Origin: Opisthocomus hoazin
Lineage: Eukaryota; Chordata; Aves; Opisthocomiformes; Opisthocomidae
DNA length: 64,000 nt
Reading direction: 5' to 3'
Assembly (NCBI RefSeq): GCF_030867145.1
Contig: NC_134440.1
Span: forward strand, 4,402,001-4,466,000
In this document: positions 1 through 11,862 of the stretch, one piece after another
Position numbering within the stretch: the stretch's first letter is position 1
Layout: the number at the start of each line of letters is the position of its first letter
Notes under the pieces: generated by a model
Told to the model about the DNA's origin: nothing
The model's database searches: none
Seen by the model: the letters and a program-made list of their open reading frames with translations, nothing else
Position numbers and translations under genes: made by a program

Positions 1-828
1 ACTGGGAGACTGGCAACATCATGGGTGTAAAGAGTTGGTGTACAGGATTAAACTTTAATGAGGGCTTTTAGCATTGAAGGTATTGAATTCACGGCGAGAA
101 AGAAAAAGAAAGAAAAAGGTTGCGGGGTCTTTTCCCCCATCCATGCACACACACGGCGTCGCTCATTGAGGCGTTTGCACCCGTCAGCTACTGAGGGTCA
201 TTTCGGGATGGGAATTACGTGCTGGAAATGTGGTTTTCCAGCCTCAAGTCCCTGCACGTGCTTTGAAGCTGCCGTGGGGCAGATTCCCCCTTATGAGACC
301 TTTTTGCCCTCTCCCACCGGTAACAGCGCAGTCAGTCAAGCCCTTTCATTCAGACGTTTCTGGCCCCCAACCCTCCTCCAGGATTAATAAAAACCCCAAA
401 CAGGAAAAACCCTGTTCGATTATTAAAAATGGGAAGAAACAGCAATGAAGTTGCCCCAAACCAGCAATTACAGATTATACAGGCTACAGGGATGAGCAGC
501 TCCAAACTCCAGCATCATTAAACGAAGCTGGTCCTTACAAAAGGCTGCAAAACCTTCCCTTGAAAACGCTTTGAAGACAGGAAGCGAAGTCTTTGCAACA
601 CTGACTGAGGAACCTGTGATATAAGTCTCCCCTAGCTCGTTTCTGCCTACTCGAAGGCTTAATTAGTGTTAAAAGCCCAAGGAAGTCTGAAGATTATTTA
701 TGGAGGATGTAGTGGTAGAAATGGCCTAAGGAAAAAAGGAGGTAAGGCTGAACTGCAGAGCCTGTCCAGGTGATTAAATCTACATTGTTACTGCTTCGCT
801 GCTCAAGGAAAAACCGAGGTGCAAATTT

Positions 829-847
829 GGGGGGTCCCCCCCCCCCC
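829..847. repeat. G6-T-C12 homopolymer pair
   Basis: Six G, one T and twelve C follow each other directly. The two runs are complementary, so the tract could fold into a short hairpin. C runs of this length are also error-prone in sequencing, so the exact length is uncertain. Confidence 0.7.
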
Positions 848-1134
848 TGCCCAAAGTGTCCAAGTATTGCAAAGCTTTTCAAGCTTGGAATTGGGACAAA
901 GAAAAAAGGTCAAATCCCCCAAAACAATTTGGAGAAATGTTGGCGGAGATGTTTCATTTTTACTCTGACAGGTTTTTTTATTAACTTGCACAATCATTTA
1001 AAGCAAAAATTGATCTGCCAAAAGACACCAAGAAGCTGTTAGCCTGACGCAGGAATGGCCTCACGGGCGTCGCGGTGAGAGATGTTGGTCTCCCCAGCTC
1101 TGAAGGGCCTGCTGTGGTCCCTGCCATTGCTGGC

Positions 1135-1262
1135 AGCAATTAGCTCAGAATTTCTTAGCAATTAACAAAGAATAATAATTAATTATTAGTAAGTCTTAAT
1201 AATTAATACTAGGAATTTTCTTAGTAATTAACTCAGAATTTCTAGAAATTCTTTGTAATATA
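1135..1262. repeat. AT-rich palindromic cluster with repeated TTCTTAG-AATTAA motifs
   Basis: The segment contains the perfect 16-bp palindrome TAATAATTAATTATTA at 1173-1188. It is flanked by two related blocks, each pairing CTCAGAATTTCT with TTCTTAG(C/T)AATTAAC. TAATTA is the core site bound by many homeodomain proteins and occurs several times. It may be a regulatory element, a relic of a small inverted-repeat element, or chance in AT-rich DNA. Confidence 0.45.
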
Positions 1263-4200
1263 AAGTCACTGATTCCCAACCCTTTCCAGATAAAAAGACA
1301 CACGTGTGGCAGCTTTCTGTTAATTTGCCTGAAGTAAAGTAGGAGACATGGATGGCTCTCTAGTTCCAGAAACAAAAAATTAAACAAAAACAAATAAAAA
1401 CATTCCCCTCTGGTCTCTGCTTGGCTGGAACATGCCTGTTTCCTATCTCCAAAGCCACCACGGGCTCAGCGCGGCCCCAGTGGTCGAGGCAGCTCATCCT
1501 CACCCAGGGCTGGACCGTGCCCCCTCCCTGCGGGCAGGATGCGGCCCTGGGCAGAGCCATTAACGTCTCGGATTTTGCCTTCAGTGATCACTTCTAAAAC
1601 ACACCTCTGAGCTTTGTGTTATAATTTTTGTTTGACCTTTAAAGAAAAGCTCTAATTGACAACCAATTTCTGTCTCATTTTGTGACAGCTTGCTTTGTAC
1701 TGCCAATCACAGGTAAGCTGTTAAGGAGAAAATCAAGTGGGAAGCCTTCCCCCCATGAGAGCCTCGACAAAGAAAAGCCTATAATGACACCAGGAATTCC
1801 TCTGATCGCTTTTTTCCAGCCTCTAAGAATGCCACAAAGGGTTTTCATCGAGATGAAATTTCTCTAAGTATCCATAGACACTATCTCATTGGGAGGCAGG
1901 AGAAAACCCACAGCAAGCTGCTGCCTCAGCGCAGCGCTTCCTGACGTACCGTTAGTGATAGATTCTGCCTGGAGTCCCCCAAATCGCAGCTGGGATGGGC
2001 CATGTGGGCAAGACAGATGCAGCCACAGGAGATGGTTGAATGTAGAGGCTTCTGCCCAAGGGAAATTATACAAAACGTGGGAAAAGAGGAAAGAGACAGA
2101 GATGTGAAGGTGGGAGAGCACAGAGCTTTGAGGAATCACGTTGGGATGCTTTGGGAGGTGGGAGAGTGGCAAAATTCCATTCTGAACCCCATTTCGGCTT
2201 GCAGAGCTGCAGTCCTTGCTCAGGCATCTCCCCCAGCCAAAGCACGCTGGTGCATCGCACGCGTCTGGACAGCATACCACCACTACCACGGAGCCTCCAC
2301 CTGTCCCGTGAAAAAGAAATCCCATCCATGGAAGGAATGGGCATACACCGATGGCATTCTGCTGAGGACTGGCTCAGCTCTGGACAGACACCGAGGCACT
2401 AACAACATCTCAGCCCTCTGCTTTTGAGTTTCTTTTGCTCCAAAGTGAAGCTGTTCAATGTCCTTCATGCCAAAGGCAAAATGAACTTTGCTCCCTTAAT
2501 CCTCTCCCTGACAGCTGCTCCGTGCTCGCTCCAGCAGCCGCACTTCACAACTAGTACCAACTCTATAGTTTACACTAATTAGCTTCTTATCACCTCCAAG
2601 AAGAACAAGTGTGGGAGCCACGGGACCCCACATCCAGGCAGGGCAACGAGCGGAGGCTGTCGGAGAAGCAGCCTCATCGGCTGCTGCAGCCGACCGCGGT
2701 GTCACCGTCCTACGAAGCTCCTTGGTGCTCCGGGTTTGAAGCGCTGCTCCGGGCAGGGATTGCTATTTGAAAGCAATTGTCACCCTCCAGCTTGTGAACG
2801 TGGCTCCCATTTGCACCCATGGAAATGGGCGAGACAAAGCTCAACGCCAACAGCACGCAAAGATTGCAACAGCTCCTGCTACGACGCCTTGAGCGAAATC
2901 GGGAGGGGGCTGCGGGCTTGCGGTGGTCTGCGAGAGGCTGGGGGAGCTCCCGTCCTGCACAGCACTGTGGGGTTTCCCGGCAGTGGGGCCGACACCTCGC
3001 AGCAACTGGGTTTTTTGGGCAGTAGCAGCTCCATGTCACCAGTATAGACTGGTATTTCACTTGGAGTCGCTCAGCAAAGATTAACCACCTCGACAACAGC
3101 ACTGGTTTTGATCTGATAAACACTTGGAAAGGCTGAAGCAGGCACCTAATTAGCTGGGGATTACAGGTATTAAGGCAGTATTAGATCCTGCTGAACAGGA
3201 GCCGAGTCCTCCTTCTGTGCTGGGCCACCCTGGTCCCCCTGTCTCTCCATCACCGACTGCCACAGGGTGATGCAGGAGGGCTGCCCGGGGCTCAGCCACC
3301 AGCAGACTGCTTTGCTGACGATATTGTAGAGACGGCTGAAGACACGAGGTCTGCTTCACCCAAAACTCAGGCAACTGACGGCAGAGGCATTTGTCACTCT
3401 CCCCCCCTCCGAAACCAGGAAGCTTAAACAATATGCATCATTTATGCACCTCGAGAAGCAGAGAAAAATCAGAATTGAAAACAGACTGGTGCCTCTGTCT
3501 GCATGTGTCTGCATGAAATATTCAGCACAAACTCCAAGTCCTGCTGCGTGTCAGGGCTCGGGAGCGCTGCATCTCCCTGCTCTGCAATCAGAAACCATGA
3601 CAGCTCACAAAAAAATAACAGCTGCGTGATGCAACAGATACCACTTCAGGTCAACTGCTAGGATGAAGAGGTGTTTCGAAGCCTCTTCAATATTTAAACC
3701 GAGAATGAGGCGCATCGAGACTCAATCGCTAATGGCTTCTTGCCTCGCACTGCCACAGTAACACCAGGAAATTGGATGACTTGCTGGGATCGCTGGAGAT
3801 AGTCGGGAAGGGTGAGGAAAGAAGTGCTGTCTGTTGTAATTGCTAGATGTCCAAGTCTGCTCTGCCTGGTGTTGCAGCCAGGCATGAACAAGGAGGAAAG
3901 ATGTAGGCTGGCTCCTGAGAAAGCCAGGCAGCAAACGAGCCCTACCTGGATGGACCAGATCCTGCTTTAGGGAACTGCTTGCAAAGTCTTGTCTCACTGC
4001 ATAACGGTGAGCAAGATCTGCTCCTTCAGACACAGACATGACAGGCCAAATCCTCAAACCCTCCCTGGCTGCTTTAAGAAAGCTTTGAGGCTTCCCCTCG
4101 GTGCCTCGCCGGGGATCTGCCGCTGGCACAAAGCCATCACAGGCAGCTTTGCAAAATCTCCTCCTGCAACGCCACAGACTGGGGTGCTCCTGCTTGGCAG

Positions 4201-7200
4201 TGCTTAGCATGGGCCCCCTTCGAGGGCGGCAGTTGTGGATGAAACATTGAGCATCCCCCAAAATTTTTCTGTTATTGAGAGGATGATTTAGCTGCTAACT
4301 CACCCCAGGAAAAGACAGGCGAGTGCCTTCTTATTCCTAGTGTCCAGTAGCAGACGGATACCAAGATGAATGAAAAAAAATCACCGACCCCCAGGGCTGC
4401 TGTTGAATTCCAAGGAGCTGAACAGGGATAAATCACTTGCCCTCCAGCACCGGCATAGCCTCCACTCTCTGCAGATCACAAACTAGCTGGGAGGGGTGAG
4501 CAAGTGCAACGCACCTCTGGCACAAACCATCCCCTGCTACCACCGACCACGGTTGCAACCTCTTATTTGAATCGGCGGCTGTTGAGCATCCCTCGCCTGC
4601 GGGCTGCCTCCTGCCCCAGCAGTGCTCCCAGTCAGAGCTAAGCAAGGGCCAGATCTCCACCAGTGAAAGGAAAGGGAGGTGATTTCCCAAAGGCAACTGA
4701 GATTGGGTTTTGTGTCGAAATTTGTGGCCATCTCCTTTTAATCCCCTCTTCATTAGTGCTATTATCCCCTCTCGGGGACTCTGAGCACAGATTTTATTGC
4801 ACTTGTCTCCTCTCTGCATTTGGAGTCCTTCAGAGCGGACAGGAGCACTAAAAATAAAATCACCTGTCAGGTTTCCCAGTTATTACAAACAAAATGTCCT
4901 TTATGAAAACGTAAAAAGTAAAACCTTCATATTGTGTGTGTGCTTATTCACATAAAATATTTAGAAAGCTCCTAATGTTTTTATGGCTGTAATTAATCTT
5001 GTGTTGGTAGAGAACAGAATGTAAAAAATTACTCTGGCATCAGGCAAGAGCTGAGGCTTCCCAAGGCAAACCTGTGGCTTGTCCATGTTCCCGAGAGTCG
5101 AGAGGACCCACACATGTGCTTTGTGGGGTCCCCATTCAACTGGGACAGCCTGATGGGGATGTTGGGGAGCTGAACTGGGTATCTGTGTCACACTGCCTCT
5201 GCTTCATGGCTGCTTCTGCCATTTCCAGCAGCTTGACAGCAGTGTATGCATTGAGTAAGGGGCAACATGGTGATTTACACCAGCTCCACTCCTTGAGGCT
5301 GTGCCTCACCCCCCTGTGCTGTCGGTACAGCTCGGTTGTGGCTGGGGCTGCATGTGCGTCTTCCTCAGGGAAAGCTGCCCCAACAAGATAGGTGCTCTTT
5401 TTAATGTCTAAAATCACGAGGATTTTAAGAAAAAGCTCCCTGCACGTTCACTGCAGTCATCTGGAGAAATCCAGCTACTACGGGAGTCTGAACACATAAA
5501 TTGTCACTGATAAGAGATTTCTGGCCCAGCTTACCTTGCCAATAACTTATTTGATGGGAATATTCCCAGAAATATAATGCTTTAAAATCAGGTCCAGCCC
5601 TTGCCATCTACAGCTTCTCACCAAAGACAAAGTTGCAGCCAAGATGCAAGAGATAATGGCTGCCTGCAGCTCCCTGTGCTACAGATGGAGAAGAACCAGC
5701 CATGGGAGGAAAAACCAGATGGCTGGTGGCTGAGACATCGCTTGGTGTGAGAGGACATCTCGGCCTTGGCCGAAATAGATGCCAATCTGACATTTCTGGT
5801 ATCTCAAATTGTTTTATCATAAAAGCACGGGACAGACCGGCTCATCACACCGGGTCTGGGCGTAGAGGAATTTGCAATCAAAGCCCAAGACAAGAGGTAG
5901 GCTGGGCTCTGCAGAGTAAAGCATTTAACCAGCGTAAGAAAGAAGAATGTATTTGACATTTTAATCTTGATCCTTACACTTCTAAATTGCCCTTTGGAGG
6001 AGGAAGATAATGTATGAAGTACAGGGCTGCTCGTGGGGACCCACTGGCCCATGAAACGCCGACATCCTGATGAAGCTGAGTGCTGCAGACCTCCTACAGC
6101 TCAGGGATTTGGATCACCCAAGAGACCCACTGGGCTGATGGAAGACCTGGACCAGGGATGGAGCCCAGCAGAGCATCTTCGTTTTCCTCCTTGGGGGGAA
6201 CAGGGTGTTTATCCAGGCTGAGAATTAAGATTCAGCAAGATCCATCTCCAGCGCTCACTCTCAAACCCCACTCGGCTGGTGGGACACTGTGGAACAGGAG
6301 GTCCTTTTAATGGCCCTTTGGTGAGGTGTCCTGCCATGACCCGCTTTATGAGTTTGTATATGCCACAAGCACCGTGTGGATTTATAGCCTTGTTTGTTAT
6401 TCAAAGCCATCTGGGCTTTAACCTTCCTCCTGCATGGAACAAGGAAGGTTCAGGTAACAGCACATACATCCCAGATGGGAAGCTGTTACGCACATCCAGA
6501 GGTGCAGATGGACAGCGAGAAAAACAGAAAGGCTAAAGCAAGAAGAGGTGATGCATATCCTCACCCAGCACACGGCTGGGCTGCGACTGCAGGGGAAGGG
6601 ACAGGCTTCTGCATGGGTTTCATAAAGCTCACGAGTGGGGTTCAGCTGGACCCCCAAATCCTCCTGTTCACTTCTGCAGCCACCTCCTCAACTCCCATGT
6701 ATTTGTACAGAAGCTTTTCTATTTGTTTTTTAATTTAGTTGACTTTCAAAGTAGCCGAACTGCCAGAGCTGCCCATTTTGCCTGCAGATGCTCCGCATTG
6801 GCTGCCTCTAAACCCCTTTAAATAGCCACAGCTAAATCACAGCTCTGTCAGGCGATGCTCTATTTAACAGAAGCTGCCCGTCTCGCACGGCAGCCGCGGC
6901 CCAGGAATCTCCTCCCGAGTCCATTTTCTCAGTGAGCGGCAGCGATAAATAAAATCCAGCCAGTTGGTCCTTGAAACACTACCACGGCTTCTCGCTTGAT
7001 TACTTCTGCCCAGGATTTTGCCAACCATGCTGCAACCTCCTGCAGATGCTGCCTCCCTCCGCCTGCCACCTCCCCAGGCTGGATGGGGGGAAGAGGCAGC
7101 GAAGTGATCACACATGGAATGGGATCCAAGCGCAGGTGCAGGGCAGCAAAGAGGCCCAGAGGAAGCATTTGCAGAAGGATGTGCCCCCGTCAAAACCTCT

Positions 7201-8623
7201 TGCCCTTGAGCTGTGCAGAAAGAGCAAGGTCCTGCCTGGGAAAGTTCCTGGGTTGTTTCTCGCAGGAGTGAGGAATGCTCCCCCTGCCTTGGCTGAGCTC
7301 CAGGGTAGTTAATTGCATTCTGCCTGCCCAACATTAATTAATTTGATGTCGTGCAGAGACCGCTGCGCTGGATGCATCCGGGGAAAAAAAAAAAATTCCA
7401 CCACCACCTACACCCCATAAATAAGAGAGGGGGAGGGATCCAGGCTGGCAGTTGGCTCCGAGGCTCAGCAGCCTGGACACGGGGTCCCTCTCCCAGCGGG
7501 AAGCATCATGTCAGGACTCGGCCATCTCCTTGCAACGCCAGACCCAGCTCGGTTAGCTCTGACACCAATTTGCTTTCACCTAGGAGTGAATGGATCCAAG
7601 TCACACACAGAGGTCACCTCCGGGTTGCTCCCTGCACCCATTCCCAGGGCAGAGGATGCTGGTGTCAGCCAGGAAAAGCTCTCCAAAGAGCAACTGATAG
7701 ACAGAGAGTCGGGTACCAACGTGCCACCTTGGCAGTGGCAGACTGGACGCGCAAGAATATCCTTGGGATTCAGTGTGGCTGCAGGACTTGTACAGATCCG
7801 GGGGTGCCTTGGGCTTCATGAGGACCAAGGGTGGTTGTGCTGTGTAAGGAGATCCTCTCTGTCGACTTGTGCAATCGCTGGGTGGGAAGGTGGGCATTGC
7901 TACGCTCCAGGCTGCACCCCCAAGCAAAAATACACGCACACCAGGGCTGGGGAAGTACCAAAGATCTCTTGTGGATCTCTGGAAGCTCACGGGCAGAAGG
8001 GTTAAAACTGCAGGTGGAAAACAAGCCCCAGGTATGTGTTTCTAGCAAGGCACTCTCAAGTCAATTGAAGCTGCATCAGCAAAGTCCAGGATAATCCCCA
8101 CCCTCTGCAAAGACCCTCGCTACAGGGAGGCGCTCACCCCTGGCTAAGGGCTTCTCCAAGCGATGCTTGTGGAAGGAGCTGCCAAGGGAAACTCATCCTA
8201 TCCAGGCAGCAAAGCCGCAAGGGATGAGGCATCGTTGGAGAGTGGGCCCTGAGCACGCGCCTCCCCTGCAAGGTTGTTTTTGGATGGCAGAGCTGTGGTA
8301 GGAGAGCCCCTGCTCACACAAAGAACAGATGCTAGTTATTTTAAACCCTACTGTTAACTCATTAAAGCAGCTGTCTGCCATCCCCTGAAGACAGACAAAT
8401 TAGGATTCATTCAACCAAGAGTACAACACACACAAAAAAAGAATGTGACCGCATGAAACGCTAACGAGCCTGCTCCCACCACACCGGGCCTGGGAGCTGC
8501 TGGACCGGGGGGCTCGGGGAAAGAGGTGAAAGGAGGCAAAGCAGCAGATTTGTTTCTCATTTTCAAATTAGAACACAGTCCAGCTGTTTCCCCAAACAAG
8601 CCAAAGTCATGAGCCATGCTTGA

Positions 8624-8641
8624 TTTTTTTTTTTTTTTTTT
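8624..8641. repeat. Poly(T) tract, 18 bp
   Basis: An uninterrupted run of 18 T. It could be the tail of an old minus-strand retroposed sequence, but the flanking DNA resembles no element I know. Confidence 0.75.
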
Positions 8642-9989
8642 CTTGCAATAATAACTTTCCAGATTCACAGCTGGGATCTCAGTCACTGGAGAAGCAGCAA
8701 TGCAACAAGCCGGGAATCCTTTCCCGGCCCTGAGAGTTAATTCCCCAACCTGCAAGACCCTCGCTGATCGGGATGATCAGAGAGGAGGGAAGACCCTTAA
8801 CCACACACAGGGCACACAGCTGGACCCAGCACCCACAGCCATAACGCGTGGCTGTGCCAGATTCGCCCAGCAGACGTGCAGCGTGTCCGACACGCAGCGT
8901 GCACCTTGTCCACGCAGGATGGCGGGGTGCTGGAGCACACAGGCAGAGCCTGCAGGATCACGCAGCAACAGTTCAGCACCCAAAGAGCCCTCGAGTCCCT
9001 TTGCAAATCTTGGCGTAAGCGCCCCGTTCCCTGCACGGGTCTCAGCCTTGATGCCCTGTCTGCAAACCAGGGGAGCAGCACAGAGAAATTCAGCACAGCA
9101 AAACCCGCATCGCTCAGGCGAGTCCAGCGATCGTTCCCACGATAGCCAGAGGCAGCAGCACAGGCACAGCATCTTTGTGTCGCTGGAAGTGAGTCTCCTT
9201 CAGGCTCAGTTAATAGTTAAAGGATCCAGGTGATTATTTCCGACCTCCTTCGAGTGACAGCAGACCTCTTCCGAGCGATTTGTAATCTAACAGAGACATT
9301 AACCTTTTAAAGCATCTCCCCATCTCCCTGGGACTGTCGAGGGACATTCTGTTGTGCAGGCGAACAAAGAGCCCTGGTTATTACTCAGGAGTGAATGGCA
9401 GGGATGAGCTTTACATAAAAGAGATCAATAAAAATATATCAACAAGCCCACGCAGGGCACTGGGAAGAGGTGGAGGGGAGGGGGCCGGGAGGAGATGCAG
9501 CATGGACTGGCCAGGTCATGGCATAGCAGCAGTTATCAAGCAGTAGATAAAAAGACACTGATGGGTCTTTTAATCTCTCCGCTTGACACATGGGTCCCCA
9601 GAGCTGAATACAGGCTTTGCTTCGCTGCTGGCAGGGCCAGGGTGGGTGTGTGGGCAGGGGCTGCCTTCCCCAGGGGCTGCCCTGTTCCCACTGGGCTTCT
9701 CCAGCCCCATCCCTACCTCATGACATAGCTGGGGGACCGAGCATTCCCACAATGGCTCTGGCAGCACATGGATTGCAGCCGCATCCCACACAGCTTTCCT
9801 TCCAGCATGAGAAAACAGAACTGTGCTGCTCACACGTGCGACGAGTTTGGCGGGTCTCAGTTTTGCTCCTGTGCTTGCCAGTATCCCACAAACCCAGCAC
9901 CAATGGGCTTAACAAAAATGCATGAGAGAACAGAGGAAAAAAGCCTGAATTTCTGCAAGGATCCTCCCAACACACAGGGATTGACCTGC

Positions 9990-10080
9990 CTGGACAAGGT
10001 CTAGGTGACCCTGCTTCAGCACGGGGGTTGGACTAGATGATCCACAGAGGTCCCTTCCAACCCCTACCATTCTGTGATGC
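9990..10080 (+). mobile_element. CR1: CR1 LINE 3'-end fragment
   Basis: The block contains the typical CR1 tail phrases GGTTGGACTAGATGATC, AGGTCCCTTCCAACCCC and CCATTCTGTGATG in the expected order. CR1 is the dominant LINE of birds and is usually 5'-truncated. Only about 90 bp of the 3' end remains, with the 3' terminus on the right, so the element is on the plus strand and cannot move. Confidence 0.85.
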
Positions 10081-11848
10081 TCTCCGTATCAATGAGATGG
10101 TCCTGTGAGCAGGGCGCCTTGGGAAAAGGCTGCACTATTTCTGGCTGAGACTTTCCCACTGGGGAAGCACGTAGCACCAAACGCAACACATCCAGCCTGG
10201 AAAGCAGATGGTCCGTGGAGGTGGGTCCCACCGTGGTTGTACAGCGAGTCTGACACTCCAGGGAGAAATCCCACAGACAGGCAAGGTCCCCAAACTCTTC
10301 CCTGACAAGGCTTATGACTGGGGGTACAAGACAACCTGTTCAAGAAAGCCCAGATACACCCTAGCAAAGGCATGGAGCAACCAGGACTGGGATGGTGCCA
10401 CCAGCCCTCGGAGCAGCAGTGAGCTGTGGGTGCCTTTGCCCATACAAAATAATGCGTATTTACTGGATGCATCCGGAGAGCATTAACAGTCTGTTACTAT
10501 CACCAGTCCTCCTGCCAGCCTTGATCTCTCTTTCACTACACAGAGCACTGAAAAAACACCTTGAAGAGGCTCGGAGCTGACCTCAGCTGCCTCGGTACAC
10601 GTGGGAGAGGAGGATCTGGCCCTTTCTGCCAGCAGCCGAGCTCCGAGTCCCGCCTGCTATCTGCGAGCAGATCTAGAGCAGGCGAATCAACGCACGAGGC
10701 ACAGCAGCTCGGCTGCACTGATTTCACCAAGTGGGGTTATTATCTAAATCAGATTAGAGATGCGAAAAAGCTGGAGCGCCAGGTACAGCAAATGGAGGAG
10801 GCCACCAGACCGGAGCAGGAACGTGATAACAGCAGGGGCTCGAATGCGGGGAGGAACGTTTCTTCACATCTCTTTGTAAAACGTCCTCCTCCAGCCGCAG
10901 CTGGATGTTGTTTTCTGAAGGGACTTTTTTCCCTGCCAGCTCCACTGAGCTCTCCTGCAGAGCAGGAGCAGGGCTTGGAAGCAGATTTCCAATGCTGCAG
11001 GCAAATCCCTTCCTTTGGGATCACCATCACATGGTGGTGGTGGAGCATCCAGCAGCCTTTCCTGCTCCACATCCAGCTCCTGCGGGAGCCTGGCAAGAGC
11101 CCACCCTGCACCTCTCACCCCAGGGCTCTGTGCTGGCGTGGCACAAACTGTGAGCAACTGGAAATCGTTCCAGCCTCATCTCTTTGATTTGGAGGGGAAA
11201 TGATTATCCAGGCAGCAGGTTTCCTGCAGATGGGGTCCACGCTAGAAGCTCTGCCCCAGCCAGGATGAAGTGAGAAACCAGGGATGGAGCTAGGGCTGCT
11301 CCAACAGTACAGCAGGAGACCTGGCGGGACCGGGGGACAGAGCTCAGCTCTCCAAGATGTTTGCTCCAAAGTTTTCAAGCTGGCTGCATCAAACCCCAGC
11401 AGCAGCAAACCCGGGGTTGTTTTTTTACTGGGCTTTGCTGAGCAGAAAGTGGCATTCTGCTTTCCAGGAAGGGTGTGGAAAATGACCCCGTGGGAAAGGG
11501 CCTCCTCGGAAATTTGACCCAAGAACGGCACAAATGTGGCGTCTGCCTTTGGCCCTCCGCTGTCAGCACAGCTCAGAGGAACGAGCCTGGTTCCCACAAC
11601 CTCTCACCATTGCAAGAGTTGTTTCCTTCTGCAGCAGACCAAGACCAAAACCTTTTAAAAGCTCCCCCTCCCCCCCCATCACACTAAAACACCTCTTTTG
11701 GGCTCAGCCCCCCAGGTTTTTCACCAAGTTCTCTTTTTCCTCCTCATCAGAGCATTAAAAAAGAGCCACCAAAACATAAAAGCCTTCGCTTTGCAAACAC
11801 CATCAAAACCAAAACACTTTCACCAAACAGACACTCTGGCTCCAGCAA

Positions 11849-11862
11849 CCCCCCCCCCCCCC
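11849..11862. repeat. Poly(C) tract, 14 bp
   Basis: An uninterrupted run of 14 C; its length is likely to vary between individuals and between sequencing methods. Confidence 0.7.

Larger units (their letters stand above)
1..9989. other. Gene-free intergenic stretch, left
   Basis: I find no reading frame here with a recognisable domain, no convincing exon and no RNA gene. The open frames are short, overlap on both strands and have low-complexity translations. The stretch holds scattered homopolymers, an AT-rich palindromic cluster near 1.2 kb and AT-rich islands separated by GC-richer DNA, as is usual for bird intergenic or long-intron sequence. It could lie inside a large intron of a gene whose exons are outside the window; nothing in the sequence decides this. 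Confidence 0.6.

Noticed and set aside
10561-11187. 208-codon plus-strand frame
   Set aside because: It overlaps long frames in other phases, has no domain and shifts in composition along its length.
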